From: an uncultured Fidelibacterota bacterium
GTDB taxonomy: Bacteria; Fidelibacterota; Fidelibacteria; Fidelibacterales; Fidelibacteraceae
NCBI GenBank assembly: GCA_937862595.1
Contig: CALMFL010000067.1
Span: forward strand, 1 to 21,325
Direction: 5' to 3'
Length of the DNA: 21,325 nt
Below the pieces are notes generated by a model that saw nothing but the letters and a program-made list of their open reading frames with translations, ran no database searches and was not told the DNA's origin. Shown here in pieces: positions 1-8,286 of this stretch. Each line of letters starts with the position of its first letter. The first letter of the stretch is position 1. Both the position numbers and the translations under genes were made by a program.

Positions 1-461
1 ACTATCTTCACAACGATGCTCTTCTCGGCCAAGGCACCGTGACCACCCTGACGGAATATGCCTATACCGACACGGCGGTCTCGGCCGGACTGACCTACCA
101 TTACCGCCTGTCCGGCATCGACAACGCAAACAACATCGGACGGCTGGACAGCCTTTCCCTGCCGGTGGTGCCGACGTCGCTGCAGCTTCCGCTGCCGGCG
201 CAGTATTCGCTGAGGGCAGCGCCCAACCCCTTTAATCCCGGGACCGATATCGCCCTGACCCTGCCGGCGCCGGGCTTTGTTGAGGTGTGCCTGTACGATC
301 TCAGGGGAACGAAGGTCGGCACCCTGTGCCGCGGTCTTTACGAACCCGGCGGCTATGTGTTCCACTGGGATGCCGGCGGACGGGCTTCCGGGGTATATGT
401 GTGCCTGCTGAAGGTCGACGGCCGCCGTCGGGCGGTGCAAAAAATGACGGTGCTGAAGTGA
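1..461 (+). CDS. Secreted protein with T9SS-type C-terminal sorting domain (5' truncated by window)
   Basis: The reading frame is open from the window edge (first full codon at position 3), so the in-frame GTG at 39 is internal and only the last 152 residues are seen. Roughly the first 45 residues look like the end of a fibronectin type III domain (TYHYRLSGIDNANNIG, the F-G strand region). A linker and a sorting domain follow: APNPFNPGTDI, then CLYDLRGTKVGTL, then GGRASGVYVCLLKVDG, ending KMTVLK. This is the conserved FlgD-like/T9SS type A layout (NPFNP, a V-YDLRG strand, G-Y-F-WD, SGVY, K-M-LK). By family knowledge such tails direct export across the outer membrane and surface attachment or release. 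The role of the missing N-terminal part cannot be told. It converges with the tRNA gene, sharing the hairpin at 532-560. Confidence 0.9.
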   Translation, partial: YLHNDALLGQGTVTTLTEYAYTDTAVSAGLTYHYRLSGIDNANNIGRLDSLSLPVVPTSLQLPLPAQYSLRAAPNPFNPGTDIALTLPAPGFVEVCLYDLRGTKVGTLCRGLYEPGGYVFHWDAGGRASGVYVCLLKVDGRRRAVQKMTVLK

Positions 462-531
462 CCCTGTCCCCGGTGCCGCCGCTCTTGTGCGGTAGCGGCC
501 GGTCGCTCCCGGAAAACCTTTCCTGAAAAAC

Positions 532-560
532 AAAGAACCACCCTTTGGGGGCGGTTCTTT
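532..560 (-). terminator. Bidirectional hairpin terminator between the + strand secreted protein gene and tRNA-Val
   Basis: AAAGAACC at 532-539 pairs with GGTTCTTT at 553-560. After one A/C mismatch, three more C-G pairs (541-543 with G residues near 549-551) extend the stem. Read on the minus strand the hairpin is followed by a T-rich tail (GTTTTTC, 531-525), as expected for the terminator of the tRNA transcript. Read on the plus strand the stem itself ends in TTCTTT, so it can also stop the gene ending at 461. Confidence 0.75.
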
Positions 561-565
561 CGGGG

Positions 566-640
566 TGGGCGCTGAGGGATTCGAACCCCCGACCCCCTGC
601 TTGTAAGGCAGGTGCTCTAAACCAGCTGAGCTAAGCGCCC
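566..640 (-). tRNA. tRNA-Val (anticodon TAC)
   Basis: The reverse complement folds as a full cloverleaf. The acceptor stem is GGGCGCT/AGCGCCC (7 bp). The D-arm is GCTC...GAGC with AGCTGGTTTA in the loop. The anticodon stem is CCTGC/GCAGG with loop CTTACAA, giving anticodon TAC (Val, GUA codons). The T-arm is GGGGG TTCGAAT CCCTC with one G-T pair and the standard TTCGA loop. The discriminator base is A (position 566). The 3' CCA is not encoded as such (ACCC follows the stem), so it must be added after transcription. Confidence 0.97.
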
Positions 641-657
641 GGAATTTCAAGCCCGAT

Positions 658-686
658 ATAATAAAAGGTTTCACCCTGTTATGCAA
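658..686 (-). promoter_or_regulatory. Probable sigma70-type promoter of tRNA-Val
   Basis: On the minus strand, TTGCAT (681-686) and TATTAT (658-663) are separated by exactly 17 bases. The -10 box matches TATAAT in 5 of 6 positions and the -35 box is weak (TTG only). The -10 ends 17 bases before the first tRNA base, which would leave a short 5' leader of about 10 bases. No good terminator is seen between the protease stop codon (718) and this site. There is only a short GC-rich hairpin, so some read-through into the tRNA is possible. Confidence 0.5.
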
Positions 687-717
687 GACAAAAGTAAGCG
701 CCGGCGGCGGCGGGCGT

Positions 718-3700
718 TTATTTCAGATAGATCATTTTTGCTTTTTTCACGACCTTGTTGTGCTCAAGGGAATAGAGATACAATCCGCTTGAAAACCCGC
801 TCATGTCGATGGGGATAAGGTTCGTTCCGGCAGAGGGTTCCCGGATCTCTTTTTCCATGATCTGTTTGCCGTCCAGCGAATAGATGCGGAGCACGACGGG
901 CGCGCTGTCCGAGACGGTATATTTGATCATGGTAAGCGGATTGAAGGGGTTCGGGGCGTTACCGATCAGTTCGAACTCGAATTCGACCGGCAGATCGGTC
1001 TCTTTCACCGCCGACACCATGGTAAAGATAGCCCCGCTGCGTTCCCTGTTCCCGCGGTGCAGCGGCCAGTACGATCCTCCGAGCCCTTCCTTCAGGTCGA
1101 TGACGGAGATCCCGGAGTAGGTTCCGCAGATGATCTCATTGTCGCCGTCATTGTCAATATCGGCGAATGCGAGGCTTGATTTGGAGAGATAGCGGATATT
1201 GACGGGGAAACCCGGAACGTTCTGTCCTTGCTTCGTAAAGGCGTAGATCAGGCCGTCATTCCCGACGGCCAGGACCTGCTGGGTCTCTTCGGTGTCGTTC
1301 ACTACATCCGCAAAGGCAAGGGACTGATAGACCGGTCCGATCGTTTTCGGCCAGTCCGGAAGCAGGGTGCCGTTCATGACGTCGATCAGATAGAGTTCTC
1401 CCGAGCTTGCGCCGAACGCCGCATAGATCGCGTCGCCTTCGCGCAGCAGCGCCGGGGATGCCTTGATGGAGCCGTATCCGTCGATCATAAAACGCTGCGT
1501 GCCGTTCAGGTCGTAGCCGTACATGTCGCCCTGATCGTTCCCGATGAGAATGATCGCGTCATGATCCCCCGTTACGATCACGCAGGGTTCCCCGCTGATC
1601 GATCCCGAGGTGGTTTTGGGCCATCCGCTCAGCGTATTGCCCTGAACGTCCAGGATGCTGACCTGGCCGCCGTATTCGCCGTAAACGATCTCATCGTATC
1701 CGTCGGCGTTCACATCGGCGAGAGCTACCCCTCCCCGGATGTTTTTTCCGATATTCCGGGGAAATCCGGACACATCGCTGCTGTCGTGGTTCATCACGTA
1801 TAATTTTTGGTCATAAGCCCCGAAGACCACTTCATACTCGGGATCTGCATCCACATTCCCGATGGCCGGCATGGCCGTAATAAATCCGTCGATGCGGCGC
1901 GACCATTCAAACTGCCCGTTGATATCATAGACGCGGACTTGCCGGTCGAAGAGGGTGGCGACGATCTCCAGAACACCGTCGCGGTCGATATCCGCCACGG
2001 CGACGCCGCCGGTCTGGCTTCCCAGTGAAACGGGAAAGCCCGGAAGCACGGAACCGCTGTAGTCCACGACATACAGCATGCCGCTCTTATCGCCGAATAT
2101 GATCTCCTGCGTGCCGTTGCCGTCAATATCCGCAAAGACGGGGGACGCTTCCACGGAAGTGCTTGCGATAAAAGGGAATCCCTGCTGGTCCAGAAAGAGG
2201 GACAGCTGTATCGGGATCGATACCGTATAGGGGTATTCGCCGGAGGCGTTGGCGGTGAGCTCCAGCGTAAAGGCGTAATTTGCCGGCAGAAGATCCGCAG
2301 AGAAGGCGACGGAAAATCCGTCATCGCTGTTGAGGGCTGCGGTGTTTTGCGGGATCTGCGTCCAGGCGCCCGTGCTGTCAAGGATCACGATCCCTTCCCG
2401 GGCGGTCCGCAAGATCCCCTGAACATTCTGGGCATCGGCCCAGCCGGTGTCGTTCTTAAGTTCGATCAGAAAGCGGAAGCTTTCTCCCGGGTTCAGGACG
2501 GAATCGGCGTCGCCGCCGGTGATGGTCCCGGCATGACTGACGTAAGATATTTTCGGCCACGTATCGTAAACCAGCGATTTCAGGATATTGACCCTGCCGC
2601 TGCCGAGCTGACCCGCGTAATCGGGATTAAGCGCGTCGATAGGGTCGGTATGCTCCAGAAGCCGGGAAACGAGCCAGTCGTTCGTGCTGTCCGGATACAC
2701 CGATTTGATCAAGCCCAGGCAGGACGCGACCAGCGGCGACGCCATGGACGTCCCGCTGAGGCTGGCATAGGAATTGACTTTTGTCAGGTAGGTGCTATAG
2801 ATGGATTCGCCGGGTGCGGCAATATCGACCCCGTAAAAATTATTCGCAGGATCGGGGGCGCCGTAATTCGCCCAGGAAAAAATGTCCGAGGAATTGAGGG
2901 CCGTCACCGAGACGACGTTTTGATATCCCGAAGGGTAATGCGGTTCATCCGTGGGATTCCCGCTGTCGTCGCCGTTGCCCGCGGCCGCCACGACGATCGC
3001 GCCGTAGGTGTTGTAGACGCTATTGATGATGTTCTGAGCGTAGGAGCTGTAGCCGGGACCGCCCCAGCTGCAGTTGATGATGTCCGCGCCCGCATGGGCG
3101 GCATAGAGAATGCCGTCCCAGCCGGTGCTGATATTGTCCGACGCCGCATCGCCCGTGGCTTTGACGGGCATGACGCTGACACTGTATCCGACCGAAGCGA
3201 TCCCGATCCCGTTGTTCGTCACGGCACCCGCCAGTCCGGCCACATGCGTGCCGTGGCTGTTGTCCGTGACCATCGGGTCCCGGTCGTCGTCGCTATCGGA
3301 CGAGCTCTCGTCCGTATCCCATCCGATGATATTGTCCTTATAGCCGTCCCCGTCGGTATCCGTGTTTGAAACCAGCAGGGAGTTGGCCGCGATCACGTCG
3401 CGGAGGTCGGTCTTGCCGTTCCCGTCGATATCCCCGCAGAAATTTACGGCTTCTTCCGCCGTTACGTATCCGTCGCTGTTGCCGTAGGTGTCGTCGATCA
3501 GGGAGAAGTAGACGGACGGGATCTCGTCCTGGTTGATCCAGATATTCTTCCACAGGTCGGGGTGTGTGTATTCCACGCCGTCATCGACGACCGCGATCAC
3601 GATTTGCGGATCGCCGGGGGTTTCGCCGCCCTCGAGGTCCCACAATTGCCAGGCCTGGCGGGCCTGGACTTTCGACAGATGCCACTGGTTTCCCAGGCTC

Positions 3701-4095
3701 GGATCGTTCGGCACGGCATACTTTTTCATAAGCGGTTCCCGTTCGACTCCGGTGATCGCCGGCGCGGAATTTGCCAGTTCCGCCATGATCATCAGCGACG
3801 CTTCGGTATTCCGGCTAAGGACCAGGCGGTAGATGCGGTTGAGATAGACGTCTCCGTCCCGGTCGCCGGGCCGTGCACGCGGCAGCCAGGGCTCGATACG
3901 GACGACCCCGTGTTTTTTAATATATGCGTTCAGGGCGGGATACGGCGTTTCCAGCGTTTCGCAGGCCTGCCGCGTCAGGGGGGCTTCATCCTTGTGCAGT
4001 GAGAATAAAATATGATCTTCATAATACGAGGGACCCGCGGCAGAACTCAGCGCGGCGGCCGAAAGAAGGACAAGGACAATAAAAATTCTTTTCAT
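718..4095 (-). CDS. Secreted subtilisin-family (S8) serine protease with FG-GAP-like repeats and T9SS sorting domain
   Basis: The 1125-residue protein has a signal peptide (MKRIFIVLVLLSAAALSSAA) and a propeptide-like region at about 21-125. The S8 catalytic domain covers about 135-510: Asp171 in VVDDGV, His281 in NSHGTHVAG, oxyanion Asn374 in AAAGN and Ser450 in SGTSMASP, so the triad is complete. An acidic insertion at about 201-275 separates Asp from His by 110 residues, longer than in most subtilases, and holds EF-hand/dockerin-like loops (DIDGNGKTDLRD; DTDGDGYKD). A beta-sandwich at about 515-640 follows. Then come repeated FG-GAP-like blades (FADIDGNGTQEIIFGD, VADIDRDGVLEIVA, LADVNADGYDEIVYG, FADIDNDGDNEIICG) to about 1020. 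The tail is a sorting domain (NAPNPFNPLT ... SSGLYLYSLE ... KMIYLK). The likely role is cell-surface or released protein degradation. The start is supported by a purine-rich AGGCGGA 7-8 bases upstream and by the signal peptide. It forms its own transcription unit. Confidence 0.95.
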   Translation of the reverse strand: MKRIFIVLVLLSAAALSSAAGPSYYEDHILFSLHKDEAPLTRQACETLETPYPALNAYIKKHGVVRIEPWLPRARPGDRDGDVYLNRIYRLVLSRNTEASLMIMAELANSAPAITGVEREPLMKKYAVPNDPSLGNQWHLSKVQARQAWQLWDLEGGETPGDPQIVIAVVDDGVEYTHPDLWKNIWINQDEIPSVYFSLIDDTYGNSDGYVTAEEAVNFCGDIDGNGKTDLRDVIAANSLLVSNTDTDGDGYKDNIIGWDTDESSSDSDDDRDPMVTDNSHGTHVAGLAGAVTNNGIGIASVGYSVSVMPVKATGDAASDNISTGWDGILYAAHAGADIINCSWGGPGYSSYAQNIINSVYNTYGAIVVAAAGNGDDSGNPTDEPHYPSGYQNVVSVTALNSSDIFSWANYGAPDPANNFYGVDIAAPGESIYSTYLTKVNSYASLSGTSMASPLVASCLGLIKSVYPDSTNDWLVSRLLEHTDPIDALNPDYAGQLGSGRVNILKSLVYDTWPKISYVSHAGTITGGDADSVLNPGESFRFLIELKNDTGWADAQNVQGILRTAREGIVILDSTGAWTQIPQNTAALNSDDGFSVAFSADLLPANYAFTLELTANASGEYPYTVSIPIQLSLFLDQQGFPFIASTSVEASPVFADIDGNGTQEIIFGDKSGMLYVVDYSGSVLPGFPVSLGSQTGGVAVADIDRDGVLEIVATLFDRQVRVYDINGQFEWSRRIDGFITAMPAIGNVDADPEYEVVFGAYDQKLYVMNHDSSDVSGFPRNIGKNIRGGVALADVNADGYDEIVYGEYGGQVSILDVQGNTLSGWPKTTSGSISGEPCVIVTGDHDAIILIGNDQGDMYGYDLNGTQRFMIDGYGSIKASPALLREGDAIYAAFGASSGELYLIDVMNGTLLPDWPKTIGPVYQSLAFADVVNDTEETQQVLAVGNDGLIYAFTKQGQNVPGFPVNIRYLSKSSLAFADIDNDGDNEIICGTYSGISVIDLKEGLGGSYWPLHRGNRERSGAIFTMVSAVKETDLPVEFEFELIGNAPNPFNPLTMIKYTVSDSAPVVLRIYSLDGKQIMEKEIREPSAGTNLIPIDMSGFSSGLYLYSLEHNKVVKKAKMIYLK

Positions 4096-4122
4096 GTATT
4101 TCCGCCTGTTATTTTACCTGTA

Positions 4123-4151
4123 ATGATAGGATTTTCAATGAAATAAAACAA
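4123..4151 (-). promoter_or_regulatory. Candidate promoter of the subtilisin-family protease gene
   Basis: On the minus strand TTGTTT (4146-4151) and TATCAT (4123-4128) stand 17 bases apart. The -10 matches in 5 of 6 positions and the -35 only in TTG. The predicted start of transcription lies about 20 bases before the ATG at 4095, leaving just room for the ribosome binding site. It sits after the terminator of the upstream operon, which fits a separately transcribed gene. Confidence 0.4.
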
Positions 4152-4168
4152 GCGGAAAAGCTGTTCGG

Positions 4169-4194
4169 GCCCGGTGAACGCTTAAGCACCGGGC
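4169..4194 (+). terminator. Strong hairpin with T-run on the + strand side, between two minus-strand genes
   Basis: GCCCGGTG (4169-4176) and CACCGGGC (4187-4194) form a perfect 8-bp stem around a 10-base loop that contains GCTTAAGC, itself a palindrome. On the + strand a T-rich run (AGTATTTTTTATC) follows at once, so the shape is a rho-independent terminator facing +, although no + strand gene precedes it. On the minus strand there is no T-run after it, so it would be part of the spacer upstream of the protease promoter. It may block antisense transcription or be a relic. Confidence 0.5.
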
Positions 4195-4242
4195 AGTATT
4201 TTTTATCAAAACCTTACGGGGTGTTTCAAAATTTTTCCGGCG

Positions 4243-4281
4243 TCATAAAAAAACCCTCCGCCGGACGGCGGAGGATTTTTT
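4243..4281 (-). terminator. Rho-independent terminator of the Lrp-TBDR-PorV operon
   Basis: CCTCCGCC (4255-4262) pairs with GGCGGAGG (4267-4274), an 8-bp GC-rich stem with a 4-base loop. On the minus strand it is followed by GTTTTTTTAT (4254-4245), and it lies about 20 bases beyond the stop codon of the gene ending at 4301. The other side also has a T-run (4276-4281), so it can work in both directions. Confidence 0.9.
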
Positions 4282-4300
4282 ATCTTCATGTCAGGTCTTG

Positions 4301-7189
4301 TTATTTGACCAGTGACATTTTCCTGATGGCCGTAAAATCACCCGAGGTCATGCGATAGAAATACACACCGCTTGACAATGCCGAAGCATCGAATCTCAGG
4401 TCATAGGATCCGGCTTCCATGGTTGAACTGACAAGGGTACGGACATGACGGCCGGTGATATCAAATACCTCCAGCTTGGTCATTCCGGCTTCTTTCAATT
4501 CAAAGTGAATGGTCGTTGCCGGGTTGAAGGGGTTCGGATAGTTCTGTGCCAGCGTATAGGTCGCCGGTACGGCTTCTTCCGTTGCTGTCAGGTCAATGTC
4601 CGTATCAAAATAACCGCGGATCATGGGATTGCCGCGTTTGATCGGAGCGATGGAACTCCAGCCGCCGCCCGGGAGCTGAATGGTCGTCAGGCCGGAGAAG
4701 CCGTCCATATCCATACCGAGCCATGCGGGCCATTCGCCGGGGGTGGCGCCTTTAACGCCGATCCAGACGCTTTGGCCTTCTTCGAGAACGATGCCGCTCC
4801 CGCCGACCGTCAGCGGATTGACGAATTTAAAGGTGTTCCAGCCCTCGATGCAGGTTACCGGAGGTTCGATCAGCAGCCAGCTTGCGCCGGGCATGCCGTT
4901 GTCATCCTTGTATACCTTGATCTTGTATACGTCGCCTTCCCAGGCGCCGAAGAAGCGCAAGGCTTCCAGCTTTGCCGGATAGGAGGGCGGTGTGTATTTG
5001 ACCACCACGATGGTGTCCATGCCGAGTTCCAGGTAATCGTCGATCTCGCCGTCATCCTGCGCCACTTCGTCAACATCGGACGGCGTGACAAAAATACTGG
5101 CGCCGTCGCTCAGCTGACTTTCGAAGTTGCCGGTCACGGTCACGACATAGTATTCGTATTCCGTCAGCGGGTTTGCCGTTTCGTCGACAAAACTGGTCGT
5201 CGTCAGGTTGCTCTCAAGCAGAGACAGCGTCGATTCCGTCGTTACGCGGCGGTATACGTTGTATTCTAGGCCGCTGTAGGTGACCTCCCCGTATCCGCTT
5301 GCGCCGAAGGGGGTAGTGGCGCTGGACGAGTAGAAACCGACTCCCGGATAATAGATCTTGACTCCGGTGCCGTCATCCAAATAGCAAATTGGGAAGCTGG
5401 CGGAAGATTCCCAGAAGACAAATACGCGGAATTTTCCGTTCCAGGTGATATCTTCCGCGCTGATGTCCAGGTTCTGGATCGTGCTGAGCGTGTCCGGAAC
5501 AAAGGTATCGCTCCAGTACAGCACGTGCGACACACTGTCAACGCCGAACAGGGCCACGCTGATGCTGTCCCCGTAAGGATTCATGTTATAGAGGGCATAG
5601 TCGAGACTGGTAAAGGTAATGTCTTTCCCGTCGGTGTTATATTCCTGGCCCAGGCCGAATCCGGTCTGGTCCGTAATCCCAAAGAACGCGCGGGCGGGAC
5701 CGTAATAGATGCCGGCAGTTTCCGATTCGGGCGTGGTCGCCATAAATTCTTTCGGAAGCTGATAGGTGCCGTCCATGTTGTTCCAGCTTACCAGCACATT
5801 GCCGTCGACGTTCATGGCGACCGCAACGCCTGTCGGGACCGGAAGGTCCGGCTGCGAATAGACGACAAAGTCGTCGATCATGAGGCCCTTGCCGACCGGG
5901 GCGTCCTCGTCGCTGTGGAAGTAGAAGCGGAATTTGACCGTTCTGCCCGCAAAGGGGGTCAGGTCGCAGGTCTCTCCGTAAGCATACTGGAAATCGTACC
6001 AGGAGCCGATGCGCTGGCTGTAAACGTAATTCGGCAATGCGGGATTTCCGGTGGGATTCGAGATCGCATTCCAGGTGATCCCGTCGTCCGGAGATACCTC
6101 AAGACGCCAGAAATCGACATCCGGGAATGTTCCGGTCTCGTCGCCGAAGTCAGCCAGGAATTCGAAATTGCAGTAGATCAGGGTCGCCGCTTCGTTCGGC
6201 AGAACGATCGAGGGCGAGACAAAATAATCTTCGAGCAGAACGGCAAAGGTTGAATCGCCGTCATAGTTGCGGGCGACATGGGTCGGCGAAGGAATGGAAT
6301 CGGCGGTTTCATACACCGTCCAGAACGCGCCGTGTGCCGAATTCAGGGAATAGGAGATCAATCCGTCGGTTACGCTGCCGTTGAACACGGCGTCGCCGGC
6401 GACGTCGATCGAGTCGATCAGCATGCCGTACATTTCCGGATCGTCATTTGAATCGTATCCGCCATCCGAGCTGAAGACAAAGCGGACTTTTACCGTATCC
6501 CCGATATAATCCGCAAGATCCACTTCGGCATAACCGTACTGTTCGCCGCCCCAGCCGGGGATGCCCGGACCCAGATTTTGAACATATCCGAAGGAATAGA
6601 GGCTTGTACAATTGTAAGGAACACCGGTAGGTGTCAGGATTGTCCAGGTCTCGCCGTCGTCGTTGGTGATCTGTACGTTTCCGCCGTCCCAGCCGTCGTA
6701 ACCCGTGGGTTCGCCGCCGGGGCCTTCACAGTTGAGATCAAGCAGGAACGACAGGGTGGAGTCGCCGGGGCTCAAGATCACTTCGGGCGTTTCAAGGGCG
6801 ACATACCAATTGCTGTGGTATCCGCCGATGGCGTAATCGCCGCACCACCACAGGGAGTCGCCTGTGGCCCACATATCATCCAGATGCCATTCGGCAAGAG
6901 GATCCGGCGCCGTGCCGTCAAACTGCGTCCATCCGGGCGCTCCGCCTTCAAAGTCTTCCAGGTAAACGATCGTAACGGCGGTGGTGTCAACGGCGAGCGC
7001 GGGCGCTTTCATCCTGTTGACATCCAGGGTCCGTACCGGGCTTCCTTCGATCTGAAGTGGCGCAATCTGAATTTCAGCCTGCGGCAATTTTGACCGGGGT
7101 TCACCCGCGTTTACATTAAGACCTTGAGGCGCCGTTGCTGCGAACAGCGCAACACCGGCGATCAATAACAAAGCAACTACACGTTTCAT
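4301..7189 (-). CDS. Large multidomain secreted protein with T9SS sorting domain, function unknown
   Basis: This 962-residue protein has a signal peptide (MKRVVALLLIAGVALFAATA). Two jelly-roll/MAM-like domains resemble the non-catalytic part of immune-inhibitor-A-type proteins: about 75-265, ending GMLIDSIDV, and about 300-445, ending GLMIDDFVV. Then come fibronectin type III strands at about 450-470 (VLVSWN), whose matching second half (LEYNVYRR ... YEYYVVTVTG) appears only at about 640-690. The roughly 165 residues between look like a domain inserted into the FnIII fold. A further beta domain at about 708-860 starts QDDGEIDDY. The tail is a sorting domain: NYPNPFNPATTI, VFDITGRHVRTLV, SSGVYFYRM, KMSLVK. 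No protease HExxH or other catalytic motif was found. The start has a strong AGGAG 7 bases upstream. It is the last gene of the operon, 38 bases after the PorV-like gene. Adhesive or binding surface function is an inference. Confidence 0.9.
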   Translation of the reverse strand: MKRVVALLLIAGVALFAATAPQGLNVNAGEPRSKLPQAEIQIAPLQIEGSPVRTLDVNRMKAPALAVDTTAVTIVYLEDFEGGAPGWTQFDGTAPDPLAEWHLDDMWATGDSLWWCGDYAIGGYHSNWYVALETPEVILSPGDSTLSFLLDLNCEGPGGEPTGYDGWDGGNVQITNDDGETWTILTPTGVPYNCTSLYSFGYVQNLGPGIPGWGGEQYGYAEVDLADYIGDTVKVRFVFSSDGGYDSNDDPEMYGMLIDSIDVAGDAVFNGSVTDGLISYSLNSAHGAFWTVYETADSIPSPTHVARNYDGDSTFAVLLEDYFVSPSIVLPNEAATLIYCNFEFLADFGDETGTFPDVDFWRLEVSPDDGITWNAISNPTGNPALPNYVYSQRIGSWYDFQYAYGETCDLTPFAGRTVKFRFYFHSDEDAPVGKGLMIDDFVVYSQPDLPVPTGVAVAMNVDGNVLVSWNNMDGTYQLPKEFMATTPESETAGIYYGPARAFFGITDQTGFGLGQEYNTDGKDITFTSLDYALYNMNPYGDSISVALFGVDSVSHVLYWSDTFVPDTLSTIQNLDISAEDITWNGKFRVFVFWESSASFPICYLDDGTGVKIYYPGVGFYSSSATTPFGASGYGEVTYSGLEYNVYRRVTTESTLSLLESNLTTTSFVDETANPLTEYEYYVVTVTGNFESQLSDGASIFVTPSDVDEVAQDDGEIDDYLELGMDTIVVVKYTPPSYPAKLEALRFFGAWEGDVYKIKVYKDDNGMPGASWLLIEPPVTCIEGWNTFKFVNPLTVGGSGIVLEEGQSVWIGVKGATPGEWPAWLGMDMDGFSGLTTIQLPGGGWSSIAPIKRGNPMIRGYFDTDIDLTATEEAVPATYTLAQNYPNPFNPATTIHFELKEAGMTKLEVFDITGRHVRTLVSSTMEAGSYDLRFDASALSSGVYFYRMTSGDFTAIRKMSLVK

Positions 7190-7227
7190 GTGAGTACTCC
7201 TTTCTCAAGTTTCTTTTTTGTTTTTAT

Positions 7228-8274
7228 TTATATTCCTACTTGGATACTTACCTGATTTACAAATCCCAGAACTCCGTAATTTACGATGGCATAATCGATA
7301 TTCAAAGGCATACCGCTAAGATTTAGGTCCAGACCCATTCCGGCGGAAAAACCCGCCTGATCGTAATTCATGTGATACCCCGCCCGCAGGGCAAGAGTTT
7401 CGCGGAAAGCATATTCGACCCCGGTGTTGAAGCGCAGAAAATGATCCAGGGGGTCGTTGGCGTCAAAGGAAACCGTGACGCGGTGGTCGCGGTTCGCGAT
7501 GATCTCGCTTTGCGGACCCAGGAGATCGACCATGATGCCCATGCGGAAGACCAGCGGCAGCGACCATTCCAGGGTGTTCAGGCGCGCTTCGGTGTCGGGA
7601 TTTCCCTGGTAGGTCGGGTCGGTATCCACGTCAATGTTCAGGTCGGGGCCGTCAAACTTGAATTTCGTGCTGAAGTTGGTGATGGCCATTCCCAGCTTGA
7701 CGCCCTTGATGCCGGTGTCGAACTGCGAGCCGATATCAAAGCCGAAGGTGGAGGCGGATTCCCGCCAGATGGTTTCATTGACGAATTTTACCGTAGCACC
7801 CACGCTGAGCCGGTCGGTCAGCTTCCGGGAATAGGAAAGTCCGACCGCCAGATCGCTGACGGTGAAGATCTCCCCGGATCCCTCGGGATATTCAAGGGTC
7901 GTAACTTCCATTTCACCCGAATTGAGGTAGGTTACGGATACGCCGAGGTAGTCCGAACGTCCGAGGGGCATTCCGTAGGCAACGTAACCGTGCTGAATAC
8001 CCGCATATAACGAGGTGTAGGTCCCGTAAAACGAGGAACCGGAAATATGGGACAGTCCCGCCGGATTCCAGAACAGGGCGGACAGATCATCCACGCCCGC
8101 CACATAGGCGCCTCCCAGCGCAGCCGCTTCCGCACCGACCTCCAGTTTCAGGAACTGGCAGGCACGGGTCGCTACCTTGGAAATATCTTCCGGGATATCC
8201 ACGTTCTGGGCGGCTGCCGGAACCATGAACAAGAGGATCAAACTTATGATGAATGAACGCTTCAAGCAATTCAT
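7228..8274 (-). CDS. PorV/PorQ-like outer-membrane beta-barrel protein (copy 1)
   Basis: The 348-residue protein has a signal peptide ending near AAAQN. Next is the hallmark N-terminal stretch of the PorV/PorQ (UPF0164) family: FLKLEVGAEAAALGGAYVAG followed by DDLSALFWNPAGLS at about 62-75. The rest is alternating amphipathic strands of a FadL-type barrel (for example LGVSVTYLNSGEMEV, LAVGLSYSRKLTDRLSVG). In Bacteroidetes PorV is the T9SS component that receives cargo with C-terminal sorting domains; this copy may do the same for its neighbours, but it could also be an unrelated porin of that family. No lipobox cysteine is seen. Its SD (AAAGGAG) directly follows the stop codon of the upstream 1087-aa gene (12-base gap), so translation is probably coupled. 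Confidence 0.9.
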   Translation of the reverse strand: MNCLKRSFIISLILLFMVPAAAQNVDIPEDISKVATRACQFLKLEVGAEAAALGGAYVAGVDDLSALFWNPAGLSHISGSSFYGTYTSLYAGIQHGYVAYGMPLGRSDYLGVSVTYLNSGEMEVTTLEYPEGSGEIFTVSDLAVGLSYSRKLTDRLSVGATVKFVNETIWRESASTFGFDIGSQFDTGIKGVKLGMAITNFSTKFKFDGPDLNIDVDTDPTYQGNPDTEARLNTLEWSLPLVFRMGIMVDLLGPQSEIIANRDHRVTVSFDANDPLDHFLRFNTGVEYAFRETLALRAGYHMNYDQAGFSAGMGLDLNLSGMPLNIDYAIVNYGVLGFVNQVSIQVGI

Positions 8275-8286
8275 CTGCGCTCTCCT

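Noticed and set aside
39..461. GTG at 39 as a true start codon
   Set aside because: The frame is open upstream to the window edge and the upstream residues continue the FnIII strand pattern. There is no signal peptide after the GTG, which a sorting-domain protein needs.
2347..3369. A 340-codon + strand frame inside the protease gene
   Set aside because: It is a shadow of the catalytic domain; the minus frame carries the complete Asp/His/Ser triad.
4301..7189. Calling the 962-aa protein an immune-inhibitor-A metalloprotease
   Set aside because: The MAM-like domains resemble its accessory part, but no HExxH zinc motif or catalytic domain is present.
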